A DNA stretch of 11,733 bases from an uncultured Eubacteriales bacterium (GCA_900553025.1 USBT01000038.1:1-11733); one strand, 5' to 3'; shown: positions 1-6,181, numbered from the stretch's first letter. The notes: a model not told the origin generated them from the sequence alone. Made by a program: numbers and translations.

Positions 1-13
1 GAGACATGCACAG

Positions 14-54
14 CCGTGCCATACATGACTCTTCATACAATACTTCGGGCACGG
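14..54. repeat. Inverted repeat upstream of the zinc-ribbon ORF
   Basis: The 7-base arm CCGTGCC at 14-20 is exactly complementary to GGCACGG at 48-54, with a 27-base spacer. No T-run follows the right arm, so it is not an obvious intrinsic terminator for + strand transcription. It lies just before the ribosome binding site at 61-68 and would sit in the leader of the small ORF at 76. It could be an mRNA hairpin or the end of a structure cut by the window edge. I do not recognise a known riboswitch here. Confidence 0.35.
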
Positions 55-75
55 AGATAAAAAGGAGAGTTTATT

Positions 76-168
76 ATGGCAAAAATGACTAATTGTAAAT
101 CATGTGGTAAGGAAATAGCTAAATCTGTGCTTGCTGTAAGCGTTTTATTAAACAAAATGTCGGCATAA
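76..168 (+). pseudogene. Truncated zinc-ribbon N-terminus, 30 codons (remnant)
   Basis: A strong ribosome binding site (AAAGGAG at 61-67) precedes ATG at 76. The reading frame gives MAKMTNCKSCGKEIAKS, which matches the usual start of zinc-ribbon membrane proteins in Clostridia: one CxxC knuckle (the Cys codons at 94 and 103) followed by a basic stretch. The second CxxC, which should follow about 10 residues later, is absent. The frame instead continues VLAVSVLLNKMSA and stops at 166-168. In many clostridial proteins, from memory, this zinc ribbon is fused directly to a KKPIYKRWWF membrane segment, and exactly such a segment starts the next gene at 338. I therefore read it as the broken-off N-terminus of an Ltp-type protein, or the scar of a partial duplication. 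It is likely translated but without a complete metal site. Confidence 0.5.
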
Positions 169-337
169 TATTGCAATCCTTTAATTCTGTGTATACTCCA
201 ATGTTTTTCACAAAAGAAAATATAGAAACAAAACCAAATTCCATTATTGGCAAGGTGATTAACAATATACAAAGATATTGAAAAGTGCTTAAAGCATTAT
301 AAATTGCTTGAGATATAAAAAGAAAGGAAAAATTATT
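169..337. other. AT-rich gap between zinc-ribbon remnant and Ltp gene
   Basis: No coding region with a ribosome binding site is visible on either strand. The ORFs running leftward through here have hydrophobic, low-complexity translations and look like shadows. An AAGCA/TGCTT short hairpin lies around 291-308. A weak promoter candidate for the gene at 338 is TTGAAA near 279 with TAAATT 16 bases later. No insertion-sequence ends were seen. Confidence 0.4.
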
Positions 338-841
338 ATGGAAAAAACGAAAGTAAAAAAACCAATTTACAAAAGATGGTGGTTTATCGTCATTGTAGTA
401 CTTCTTGTTTTGGGTATTATTGGTTCCATTTTTGGAGATGACAGCGACAAGGATGCTAGTCAGCCAAAAGAAGAAACTCAAACTGAACAAAAAACAGATA
501 AGCCAGCAGAGGAAAAGAAAGAAGAGCCAAGTGTTCCAGCAGAATATAAAGCCGCTTTAAAAAGTGCAGAATCTTACTCTGAAATTATGCACATGTCGAA
601 GCAAGGAATTTATGACCAACTTATTTCTGATGCAGGTGACAAATTCCCACCCGAAGCTGCTCAATATGCCATTGATAATTTAAAGGTTGATTTCAAAAAG
701 AATGCTCTTGAATCCGCTAAAACCTATCGTGATACGATGAATATGTCAAATGAGGAAATCCGTGACCAGTTAGTGTCCGAATATGGCGAGAAATTCACGC
801 AAGAAGAAGCAGATTACGCAGTTGAAAATTTACCAAAATAA
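338..841 (+). CDS. Membrane-anchored protein with two Ltp-type repeats
   Basis: A 167-residue protein. I place the start at ATG 338 because AAAGGA at 323-328 sits 9 bases upstream. An in-frame TTG at 308 has no such site. Residues 1-13 are basic (KKPIYKRWW), 14-32 form one hydrophobic membrane segment, and 33-66 are an acidic/Lys/Pro-rich linker. Two homologous units of about 48 residues follow, at roughly 70-115 and 119-165. Both have the pattern A-L-x-S-A-x-x-Y-x-x-x-M-x-M-S ... I-x-D-Q-L-x-S ... A-x-Y-A-x-x-N-L. This is the signature of the Ltp family (host cell surface-exposed lipoprotein, PF07553). The founding member, Ltp of Streptococcus thermophilus phage TP-J34, blocks phage DNA injection. 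Here a plain transmembrane anchor replaces the lipoprotein signal, since no lipobox Cys is present. Whether this copy excludes phages is inference; many chromosomal members have no known role. Confidence 0.75.
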   Translation: MEKTKVKKPIYKRWWFIVIVVLLVLGIIGSIFGDDSDKDASQPKEETQTEQKTDKPAEEKKEEPSVPAEYKAALKSAESYSEIMHMSKQGIYDQLISDAGDKFPPEAAQYAIDNLKVDFKKNALESAKTYRDTMNMSNEEIRDQLVSEYGEKFTQEEADYAVENLPK

Positions 842-871
842 AAAAACAAGACCCCCGACATCAGCCGAGGG
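841..871 (-). terminator. Rho-independent terminator facing left
   Basis: Read on the minus strand, CCCTCGGC (871-864) pairs with GTCGGGGG (859-852) around a 4-base loop, with two G-U pairs. TCTTG and then a run of Ts (the A-run at 841-846) follow. On the + strand two of these pairs are lost and no T-run follows, so it works best on leftward transcripts. It sits tail-to-tail with the Ltp gene. It probably stops read-through from the tRNA/trmB side. Confidence 0.6.
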
Positions 872-881
872 CATGTATTAA

Positions 882-922
882 GATGTAAGATACATCAACT
901 CAAAAATATTGTACCTTACATC
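882..922. repeat. 8-bp inverted repeat in the gene-free stretch
   Basis: GATGTAAG at 882-889 is exactly complementary to CTTACATC at 915-922, with a 25-base spacer. The left arm is itself part of a small palindrome, GATGTA-AGA-TACATC (882-896, imperfect at its centre). No function is evident. The gene-free interval 842-1094 otherwise shows only the ORF fragment described separately. Confidence 0.3.
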
Positions 923-955
923 ATCGCATAAGTCAAATTTTCAGCTAGCTACAAC

Positions 956-1100
956 ATGAAGTCGAGAGTTATAAAAAAGAGGTGAAACCCTTTATAGATT
1001 TAGAGTTGCGCATCCAGTAGATGAAACAGGCAAACGAAGAATTGACAAAATGACCTCAAGCGATTTACAAAATCTGATATTTCAAATGAAAAATCGTTGA
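956..1100 (+). pseudogene. Possible frameshifted small ORF, unknown function
   Basis: From the codon at 978 the + strand reads RGETLYRFRVAHPVDE and continues as TGKRRIDKMTSSDLQNLIF, ending at TGA 1098-1100. This is a protein-like stretch of about 40 residues with no start codon after the in-frame stop at 972-974. An ATG at 956 begins MKSRVIKK in another frame. The two frames would join if the A-run at 973-978 were one base shorter. No ribosome binding site precedes the ATG. I do not recognise the protein. It may be a decayed remnant of an accessory gene, or chance. Confidence 0.25.
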
Positions 1101-1128
1101 TTTTCCAGCATTTCAGCTGTTTTCAACG
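1090..1128 (-). terminator. Terminator of the tRNA-Gly transcript
   Basis: On the minus strand CGTTGA (1128-1123) pairs with TCAACG (1100-1095). Inside it CAGC (1119-1116) pairs with GCTG (1109-1106), giving a two-part hairpin with an A-rich internal loop. ATTTTTC follows directly at 1094-1088. It begins 17 bases beyond the tRNA 3' end, a typical position for a tRNA terminator. Confidence 0.6.
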
Positions 1129-1144
1129 GTTTCATAAATTCAAA

Positions 1145-1218
1145 TGGAGCGGATGATGGGAATCGAACCCACAACCTAGCCTTGGGAAGGCCATATTTTA
1201 CCACTAAACTACATCCGC
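1145..1218 (-). tRNA. tRNA-Gly (anticodon CCC), CCA encoded
   Basis: Reading leftward from 1218, the gene folds into a complete cloverleaf of 74 nt. The acceptor stem is GCGGATG with CATCCGC, the D-stem is GTTT/AAAT, and the anticodon stem is TGGCC/GGCTA. The anticodon loop is TTCCCAA, and the T-arm is GTGGG-TTCGATT-CCCAT. The discriminator base is T and an encoded CCA ends at 1145. The loop centre CCC (complement of 1184-1186) reads GGG codons, so it is glycine-specific. It has its own promoter at 1252-1280 and a terminator at 1090-1128. Its 3' end faces the accessory-looking DNA at 1-1100. Confidence 0.95.
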
Positions 1219-1251
1219 ATGACGCCCACAAAGAGCCTCTATATGTTTGAT

Positions 1252-1280
1252 ATTTTACAACAAAATATCCGTATGTGCAA
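1252..1280 (-). promoter_or_regulatory. Sigma-A-type promoter of tRNA-Gly
   Basis: On the minus strand, TTGCAC (complement of 1275-1280) and TAAAAT (complement of 1252-1257) are separated by exactly 17 bases. Predicted transcription starts near 1245, about 27 bases before the mature tRNA 5' end. The -35 has 4 of 6 consensus bases and the -10 has 5 of 6. Confidence 0.6.
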
Positions 1281-1392
1281 GAGAATGCAAGCCATATTCA
1301 AAAAGACATATTCATAAAGACCCTGTTTTATGGAGTAACATCGTCATTCACCCTACATCTGAGCTAAATATTTTTATCCTATAATCCGGCTT

Positions 1393-2049
1393 TTACTTCC
1401 CCATAATTCTTACCATATTTATCTTTTCACCTCGGTTTGAGAATTTCTCCTCATACTCAGTCATTATATTATTATGAGCATATTTCGAATTGTGGAGATC
1501 CCTTGTCATCTCAGCTATTTGAAGCCCTGCAATCTCGATTTCCTCAAGTGCGGATTCAAAAAGCCCATCATTGTCTGTCTTAAACTGAATAAAGCCATCC
1601 TTACCAACCAATCGCGAATAGGCGATGAGTTTCTTGTGGTGAGTCAGACGCCTCTTTGCATGTCTTTTTTTAGGCCAAGGATCACTAAAGTTAAGGTAAA
1701 TCCCAGATAACTCATCCTTAGCCCACATCTCCTCTGGCAAATCAACGTAGCCCAAATAAAATCGCAAATTAGCGATATCCATTGACTCCGCTAGTCTCAG
1801 AGCCTTATGTGCCACACTCGGTTGACCCTCAACAGCTATAAAATAATCATCTGGATTTTCCTTAGCCATTTCTGTTATGAAACGTCCTTTGCCACAACCA
1901 ATTTCAACGTATAACTTAGCATTTTCAGCTGTTTTGTTGCCAAAAGCATCCTCGAGCCAATGCCCAGACCTAACATCCTCTTTCTTGATGAGAATATGGT
2001 CATATTCAAGTAACTTTTCTTCAAGATTTTTGGTTTTTCTCTGTCTCAT
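1393..2049 (-). CDS. trmB: tRNA (guanine-N7-)-methyltransferase TrmB
   Basis: TrmB uses S-adenosylmethionine to methylate N7 of G46 in the variable loop of many tRNAs; it is cytosolic. The 218-residue length is normal for the family. Visible motifs are the SAM-binding loop VEIGCGKG at 48-55, the catalytic/substrate region NFSDPWPKKRHAKRRL from 120, the FKTDN motif at 156-160 and the C-terminal TEYEEKF at 197-203, which contributes to tRNA/SAM binding. The start ATG at 2049 follows GGTGAG by a few bases. The gene begins only 10 bases after the queT stop, so it is the last protein gene of the ecf-queT-trmB transcript. No hairpin terminator is evident directly behind it (1281-1392). Transcription may therefore run on to the tRNA terminator. 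Confidence 0.95.
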   Translation of the reverse strand: MRQRKTKNLEEKLLEYDHILIKKEDVRSGHWLEDAFGNKTAENAKLYVEIGCGKGRFITEMAKENPDDYFIAVEGQPSVAHKALRLAESMDIANLRFYLGYVDLPEEMWAKDELSGIYLNFSDPWPKKRHAKRRLTHHKKLIAYSRLVGKDGFIQFKTDNDGLFESALEEIEIAGLQIAEMTRDLHNSKYAHNNIMTEYEEKFSNRGEKINMVRIMGK

Positions 2050-2059
2050 ATCTCACCAT

Positions 2060-2536
2060 TTACGCATCAAATATATTCTTGTGTTTATCGAGAAGTTTTA
2101 TGAGTGGCAGTCCTAGTCCATAGCAAGCAAGAGCCTGCCCGCCTGCAACCCAGAGCATGCACAAAATAAGTGACGCATCGACGCCATAGTAATATTTCAG
2201 CATTATGCCTACAACAACTGCGTTTACAACGACAGGAGGCAGTGGAGCAAGCCACATATTATTTCTAAGCTTATATGTGCCTATCGCTGAAATAAGCGAT
2301 GCCAAGCTTCCAAAAATAACATCAACAACTCCTACGGGACTTAGGAGATTTGCGATAAGGCAACCAACGAAAAGTCCAGGTATTGCAACGGGTGTAAAAA
2401 CAGGCAATATTGTAAGTGCCTCGGAGAATCTGAGTTGCATCATGCCATAGCTCAAAGGTGCGATAACAATTGTGATAACGGCGTAAATTGCAGCTATAAT
2501 CGCTGCTAAAGCTATTTTTTTAGTTGAAAATTTCAT
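2060..2536 (-). CDS. queT: QueT-family ECF substrate-binding (S) component
   Basis: A 158-residue integral membrane protein with about five to six hydrophobic segments and little soluble sequence. The motif QLRFSEALTILP (34-45), after the first membrane helix and IAPLSYG, and the later PVVVNA (101-106) are characteristic of the QueT family (PF06177). These proteins bind a queuosine precursor (preQ0, preQ1 or queuine) and are energised by an EcfA/A'/T module. The start ATG at 2536 has GGAAG upstream. QueT genes often stand alone behind a preQ1 riboswitch. Here the gene follows ecfT by 58 bases inside the ECF operon, and I see no preQ1 aptamer in that gap. The operon position suggests QueT is at least one partner of this module. 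Substrate is assigned by family resemblance only. Confidence 0.85.
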   Translation of the reverse strand: MKFSTKKIALAAIIAAIYAVITIVIAPLSYGMMQLRFSEALTILPVFTPVAIPGLFVGCLIANLLSPVGVVDVIFGSLASLISAIGTYKLRNNMWLAPLPPVVVNAVVVGIMLKYYYGVDASLILCMLWVAGGQALACYGLGLPLIKLLDKHKNIFDA

Positions 2537-2551
2537 TAAAGTTCTTCCAAT

Positions 2552-2590
2552 ATTCTAATATCTTAAGCGATTTTATCTCGCTTATTCTTG
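2552..2590 (-). other. Small hairpin in the ecfT-queT gap
   Basis: On the minus strand AAGCGA-GATAAAA-TCGCTT forms a 6-bp stem with a 7-base loop in the 58-base gap before queT. No T-run follows, so it is not a terminator. It may stabilise or separate the messages. It lacks the conserved elements of a preQ1 riboswitch. Confidence 0.3.
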
Positions 2591-2594
2591 AGTT

Positions 2595-3398
2595 CTATTT
2601 CGTTAAAATGTTCTCTGCAACTACCATTGCAAAGAAAGCAGCTGCAATTGCAAAAGCAATATAGTCCTTCTTCTCATACACCATGGCATGCAGACGCGTA
2701 CGACCTTCTCCACCGCGATAGCACCTTGCTTCCATTGCCATTGCAAGGTCTTGAGCAATCTGGAATGCACTTACAAAAAGCGGTACCAGTATAGGAATCA
2801 AGGCTTTACCTCGCTGCAAAATATTGCCGCTTTCAAAATCTGCACCCCTAGCCTGTTGAGCCTTCATTATTTTGTCAGTTTCATCGATTAAGGTTGGTAT
2901 AAAGCGCAGTGCAATCGACATCATCATTGCAATCTCATGCGTTGGAACCCCAATTTTCTTAGTTGGATGAATTAGGGCTTCGATACCATCGGTCAGCTTA
3001 ATCGGAGTTGTCGTAAACGTCAATAGCGATGAGCCTATTATAAGCATGATGAGCCTAATTCCCATGAAAAACGCCTTGTAGATTCCCTCTTTTGTCAGCT
3101 CTAGGAAGCCACATTTAAATATTATCTCCCCAGGATACATGAACATATTTAGCAGGAACGTGAAAATTAATATGAAAAATATCGGCTTCATACCCCGTAG
3201 GATAAAGCGTAGTGGCACCTTTGAAAGCGATATCATGAGTATTAGCGGCACAGCGGAAATTGCAAAGCCTAGGAAGCCTCTGACAACAAAAAGCTGTATG
3301 ATAAAAGCAAGTGTCAAAATTATTTTGGTGCGTGGGTCTAGCTCGTGAATAACTGATTTTGAAGGATAAAATTGTCCAAGTGTAATGTCTCTAATCAC
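2595..3398 (-). CDS. ecfT: ECF transporter transmembrane component EcfT
   Basis: EcfT is the membrane scaffold that couples the two ATPases to S components such as QueT. I prefer GTG at 3398 as the start. It gives MIRDITLGQFYPSKSVIHEL, the common EcfT N-terminus, with GGGGG 8 bases upstream. The upstream GTG at 3407 adds three atypical residues. The protein has 267 residues, about the normal length, with several hydrophobic segments (roughly 26-80, 108-130 and 246-262). The two coupling motifs that dock into the ATPases are present: ARG in QQARGADF (183-185) and the related EARCYRGG (223-230). The start overlaps the ecfA2 stop by 8 bases, a sign of translational coupling. Confidence 0.92.
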   Translation of the reverse strand: MIRDITLGQFYPSKSVIHELDPRTKIILTLAFIIQLFVVRGFLGFAISAVPLILMISLSKVPLRFILRGMKPIFFILIFTFLLNMFMYPGEIIFKCGFLELTKEGIYKAFFMGIRLIMLIIGSSLLTFTTTPIKLTDGIEALIHPTKKIGVPTHEIAMMMSIALRFIPTLIDETDKIMKAQQARGADFESGNILQRGKALIPILVPLFVSAFQIAQDLAMAMEARCYRGGEGRTRLHAMVYEKKDYIAFAIAAAFFAMVVAENILTK

Positions 3399-3873
3399 GA
3401 TGCACACCCCCTGTCAAATAGCCAAAGAGTGCCTCTTCCACATCGTCAATTCTCACTGCATCGGTCTCAATATGGATCCCTCTCTCATCGAGCTTGTCGA
3501 ACAAAACAGCTGACGGGGTTGTGCTAAGTCCGATATTTCTTAACATGTCTCTCTTTTTAAAGATTTCATCAGGTGTATCAAATGCAACAACACTACCTCT
3601 ATCCATGACCAAAACCTTGTCCGACATGTTTGCTACATCTCTCATATTATGCGATACAAAGATTATGATTCCTGTTGATTCTTTATGAATTTTCCTAATC
3701 ATGTTTAGGACTTCTTGATGCGCATAAGGATCTAGTCCTGATGTAGGCTCATCCAAAATCAAAACCTCTGGCTTCATTGCTATAACACCTGCAATGGCAA
3801 CCCTTCTCTTTTGTCCACCCGAAAGCTCAAATGGGGATCTGTCGGCAATTTCATCATAAGATAAGCCTACCAT
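3391..3873 (-). CDS. EcfA2 C-terminal half (signature, Walker B)
   Basis: This is the back half of the interrupted ATPase, 160 residues from ATG 3873. It contains the ABC signature LSGGQKRR (17-24), Walker B VLILDEPTSGLDP (37-49) and the switch His in FVSHNM (72-77). A C-terminal domain typical of ECF ATPases follows (about 90-160). The ATG lies inside the stop region of the front half (ATGGTAG). No Shine-Dalgarno sequence precedes it, so expression would need coupled re-initiation by ribosomes that stop at TAG 3867-3869. By itself it cannot bind ATP, because Walker A is in the other half. Confidence 0.6.
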   Translation of the reverse strand: MVGLSYDEIADRSPFELSGGQKRRVAIAGVIAMKPEVLILDEPTSGLDPYAHQEVLNMIRKIHKESTGIIIFVSHNMRDVANMSDKVLVMDRGSVVAFDTPDEIFKKRDMLRNIGLSTTPSAVLFDKLDERGIHIETDAVRIDDVEEALFGYLTGGVHRD

Positions 3874-4256
3874 TCAAGAGATTTGCGAACAGTTATATCA
3901 ATCTCTTCATCGGGCATGCCAAGATTCTTGGGACCAAAAGCGACATCCTTTGCGACAGTTTCCTCAAATAATTGATATTCTGGATACTGAAATACAAGAC
4001 CAACTCGCTTTCTTATCTCGGTCATCTTAACCTTTTCATCCGTTATATCGATATCACCTATAATAATTTGACCACTTTCAGGCTTTAAGAGTCCATTAAG
4101 ATGCTGAAGCATCGTGGATTTACCAGAGCCTGTATGCCCTATGACGCCAAGAATTTCTCCTTCATTAATTGAGAAGCTAACATCCTTAAGAGCTATTTTT
4201 GCATCAGGATTACCCTTGTTATATGTATGAAAAATATTTTTTACCTGTACTGACAT
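3867..4256 (-). CDS. EcfA2 N-terminal half (Walker A, Q-loop)
   Basis: This is the front half of the interrupted ATPase, 129 residues. It has Walker A GHTGSGKST (40-48) and the Q-loop in GLVFQYPEYQLF (86-97), followed by the VAKDVAFGPKNLG region conserved in ECF ATPases. It ends at TAG 3867-3869 after KSLEW. The start ATG at 4256 overlaps the ecfA1 3' end by 16 bases. MSVQVKNIFHTYN matches the EcfA2 family N-terminus (MSI-x-V-x-N-x-x-H-x-Y-N). No close Shine-Dalgarno is visible, so translation is probably coupled to ecfA1. Confidence 0.65.
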   Translation of the reverse strand: MSVQVKNIFHTYNKGNPDAKIALKDVSFSINEGEILGVIGHTGSGKSTMLQHLNGLLKPESGQIIIGDIDITDEKVKMTEIRKRVGLVFQYPEYQLFEETVAKDVAFGPKNLGMPDEEIDITVRKSLEW

Positions 4257-5086
4257 ATGAAATCAACCAGTTCCTCTTCCGTAGTTATATATTCAGGAAC
4301 CTCAATGCCTCTGTTTCTAAGTCTTTTAGCCATATCAACAGCCATTGGAAGCTCCATATTTGCATTTTTCAACAATTCTTCTTGCTTAAATACAATCGAA
4401 GGTCTGCCATCAAGCATTATCTTTCCATCATTCATAATGATTACTCGATCTGCTTCGGCAGCCTCTTCCATGAAATGCGTAATTAAAATTATCGTAATCC
4501 CTTCTTTGCTCAATTCTTTGATGATTTCCATTACATCATTCCTGCCCTGTGGGTCCAGCATCGCCGTAGGTTCGTCAAATATGATGCAATCCGGTTTCAT
4601 CGCCAAAACACCTGCGATTGCAATTCTCTGCTTCTGACCTCCAGACAAATGATGAGGAGCATCGTGGAGAAATTTACTCATTCCCACCGCAGAAATTGAA
4701 TCATCTACCCTTACTCTAATTTCAGCCGGATCTATACCTAGGTTTTCGGGTCCAAATGCAATATCATCCTCGACTATACTCGAAACAAGCTGATTGTCAG
4801 GATTTTGGAAAACCATGCCTGCAGTCTGCCTGATTTGCCATACTAATTCATCGTCCTTTGTATCCATCCCTGCAATAAGGATTCTACCAGAGCTTGGAAT
4901 CAGAAGTCCGTTGAGATTTTTCGCAAGTGTAGATTTGCCAGATCCATTTTTTCCAATTATCGCCGTGAATGTGCCTTTTTCTATAACAAAAGAAACATCA
5001 TCTATAGCTTTTTTCAGCTCCTGATGCTCTTCCTCATTTGTGGCATATTCAAAAACTAAATTTTCAATTTCTACAATATTACTCAT
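4241..5086 (-). CDS. ecfA1: ECF transporter ATP-binding protein EcfA1
   Basis: One of the two cytoplasmic ATPases that drive ECF vitamin/nutrient uptake; it pairs with EcfA2 under EcfT. It has 281 residues, full length. All ABC motifs are present: Walker A GKNGSGKST (45-53), Q-loop GMVFQNPDNQLV (90-101), signature LSGGQKQR (147-154), Walker B CIIFDEPTAMLDP (167-179) and switch His in LITHFM (201-206). The FQNPDNQ form of the Q-loop is typical of EcfA1, against FQYPEYQLF in EcfA2. It is the first gene of the operon and overlaps ecfA2 by 16 bases. The start ATG 5086 has no Shine-Dalgarno at usual distance (only GAGGG about 14 bases away, within the promoter). The predicted transcription start falls on the ATG itself. 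Confidence 0.92.
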   Translation of the reverse strand: MSNIVEIENLVFEYATNEEEHQELKKAIDDVSFVIEKGTFTAIIGKNGSGKSTLAKNLNGLLIPSSGRILIAGMDTKDDELVWQIRQTAGMVFQNPDNQLVSSIVEDDIAFGPENLGIDPAEIRVRVDDSISAVGMSKFLHDAPHHLSGGQKQRIAIAGVLAMKPDCIIFDEPTAMLDPQGRNDVMEIIKELSKEGITIILITHFMEEAAEADRVIIMNDGKIMLDGRPSIVFKQEELLKNANMELPMAVDMAKRLRNRGIEVPEYITTEEELVDFICQYR

Positions 5087-5092
5087 GCTTAC

Positions 5093-5121
5093 ATTATAGC
5101 CCTCAAACTACGGTTTTACAA
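5093..5121 (-). promoter_or_regulatory. Promoter of the ecf operon, apparently leaderless
   Basis: On the minus strand TTGTAA (complement of 5116-5121) and a perfect TATAAT (complement of 5093-5098) are 17 bases apart. The expected start, 7 bases past the -10, is 5086, the A of the ecfA1 ATG. It lies between the rnf terminator (5187-5221) and ecfA1, so the ecf genes form a separate transcript. Confidence 0.55.
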
Positions 5122-5186
5122 TATACATAATATCCAGAATTTTCAATAGATATTATCCGAATATTAAATTAATATTATATTGATAT

Positions 5187-5221
5187 AAAAATGCCGCCCT
5201 ATCAAGAAACCAAGGCGGCAT
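5187..5221 (-). terminator. Rho-independent terminator of the rnf operon
   Basis: On the minus strand ATGCCGCC (5221-5214) pairs perfectly with GGCGGCAT (5198-5191) around a 15-base loop. TTTTAT follows at 5190-5185. It lies about 100 bases beyond the rnfB stop. Nothing else is evident in 5222-5323. Confidence 0.8.
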
Positions 5222-5323
5222 CTATATTCATTTTAAGGTCAATTCATGAACATTTTCAAGCTATGTGACCATTGTCCATTGATAACCGTTATATTATTCA
5301 TACATGACCGTTATTATAGCTAA

Positions 5324-6169
5324 CTATGCAGCTGTTTCGTCTTTTTCAGCCTTTTTCACTGCTGGAACTTTCTTTACAGGAGGCTTCCTCATATTAACGA
5401 TTGCGTAAGTAGGACAAACCTTTGCACATGCTCCACAGTTTTTACATTTTTCAGGATCTATAAATGCAAGATTGTCTTCAACGTGAACGGCATCAAATTT
5501 GCAAGCCTTTTCACACATCTTACATCCTATGCATCCGTTAGAACATACCTTCCTAACCTGAGCACCTGCTGCGATTGAGCGGCACTGAACAATTACTTTG
5601 TTCTTCTCAGTTGAAATTCTGATAACTGAGTTAGGACATGCCTTAGCACACATTCCGCAAGCAACGCATGCTTCTCTGTCAACCTGAGCTACTCCGTCTA
5701 TAACCTTGATTGCGTCAAATTCACAGACCCTCTCGCAGTCACCAAGACCTATGCATCCATAAGGACAAGCTGATAGTCCGCCGAAGAACTGTTTTGCAGC
5801 AGAACATGTCTGAATACCGCTGTATTCCATAATCTTTTTAGTTGCTTCATTTGTACCATAGCACTGTACTACAGCAACATCTCTATCTCCGCTGCCTGCT
5901 TCAACTCCAAGAATTTCAGCAAGTTTAGCAGCCACATCAGGACCGCCTACGGGACATTTTGAGCAACTTACACTCTTATCTTCTGCCATTGCATTAGCAT
6001 AGTCATCGCATCCTGCATATCCGCAAGCTCCACAATTTGCACCTGGAAGCTCTGCACGAAGTGTTGCAAATGTTTCATCTACAGGAACAAAGAATACCTT
6101 TGAAGCAATTGTAAGCATTGCTGCTGCAACAAGACCAATGGCAACGACAATTAAAATCGGTGTTAACAT
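5324..6169 (-). CDS. rnfB: Rnf complex subunit RnfB (ferredoxin-interacting iron-sulfur protein)
   Basis: RnfB takes electrons from reduced ferredoxin and passes them into the membrane part of Rnf. It has 281 residues. Residues 1-27 form an N-terminal membrane helix. The 4Fe-4S domain with C46, C49, C54 and C72 (NCGACGYAGC ... CPVGG) follows. Further on are Cys-rich groups at C135/C139/C145/C149, C168-C178 (CVACGMCAKACP), C209-C223 (GCIGCKMCEKAC) and C242-C252 (CKNCGACAKVCP). That is room for about five or six clusters, as in acetogen-type RnfB, which is longer than proteobacterial RnfB. The tail from about 261 is Lys/Pro/Ala-rich (RKPPVKKVPAVKK). The start ATG 6169 has GGAGG 8 bases upstream. 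It is last in the operon, 12 bases after rnfA. Confidence 0.95.
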   Translation of the reverse strand: MLTPILIVVAIGLVAAAMLTIASKVFFVPVDETFATLRAELPGANCGACGYAGCDDYANAMAEDKSVSCSKCPVGGPDVAAKLAEILGVEAGSGDRDVAVVQCYGTNEATKKIMEYSGIQTCSAAKQFFGGLSACPYGCIGLGDCERVCEFDAIKVIDGVAQVDREACVACGMCAKACPNSVIRISTEKNKVIVQCRSIAAGAQVRKVCSNGCIGCKMCEKACKFDAVHVEDNLAFIDPEKCKNCGACAKVCPTYAIVNMRKPPVKKVPAVKKAEKDETAA

Positions 6170-6181
6170 TATCGTGCCTCC

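Larger units (their letters stand above)
3391..4256 (-). pseudogene. ecfA2: ecfA2 ATPase gene interrupted by a one-base frameshift
   Basis: Joined across the break, the two ORFs give one ECF ATPase of about 289 residues, the normal length. The front half carries Walker A and the Q-loop; the back half carries LSGGQ, Walker B and the switch His. At the break the minus strand reads CTT-GAA-TGG-TAG. One extra A (GAA-ATG-GTA-GGC) would restore the expected LE-MVGL-YDE junction. The loss is therefore a single base near 3873-3875. It could be a real mutation, an assembly error, or a split gene rejoined by coupled re-initiation. The neighbouring ecf genes are intact, so a fully dead module is not certain. 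Confidence 0.8.

Noticed and set aside
119..490. Minus-strand ORF of 123 codons over the left end
   Set aside because: Hydrophobic, Phe/Ser/Asn-rich translation with no ribosome binding site. It overlaps the convincing + strand Ltp gene, so it is an AT-rich shadow frame.
1..1144. Attachment-site duplicate of the tRNA-Gly 3' end
   Set aside because: I found no second copy of the T-arm/acceptor sequence in the stretch left of the tRNA within the window.
2537..2594. preQ1 riboswitch before queT
   Set aside because: The gap has only a simple 6-bp hairpin and lacks the short C-rich loop and A-rich tail of a preQ1 aptamer.
3867..3880. Programmed ribosomal frameshift in ecfA2
   Set aside because: No slippery heptamer or downstream pseudoknot is apparent. 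A lost base or coupled re-initiation explains the break more simply.
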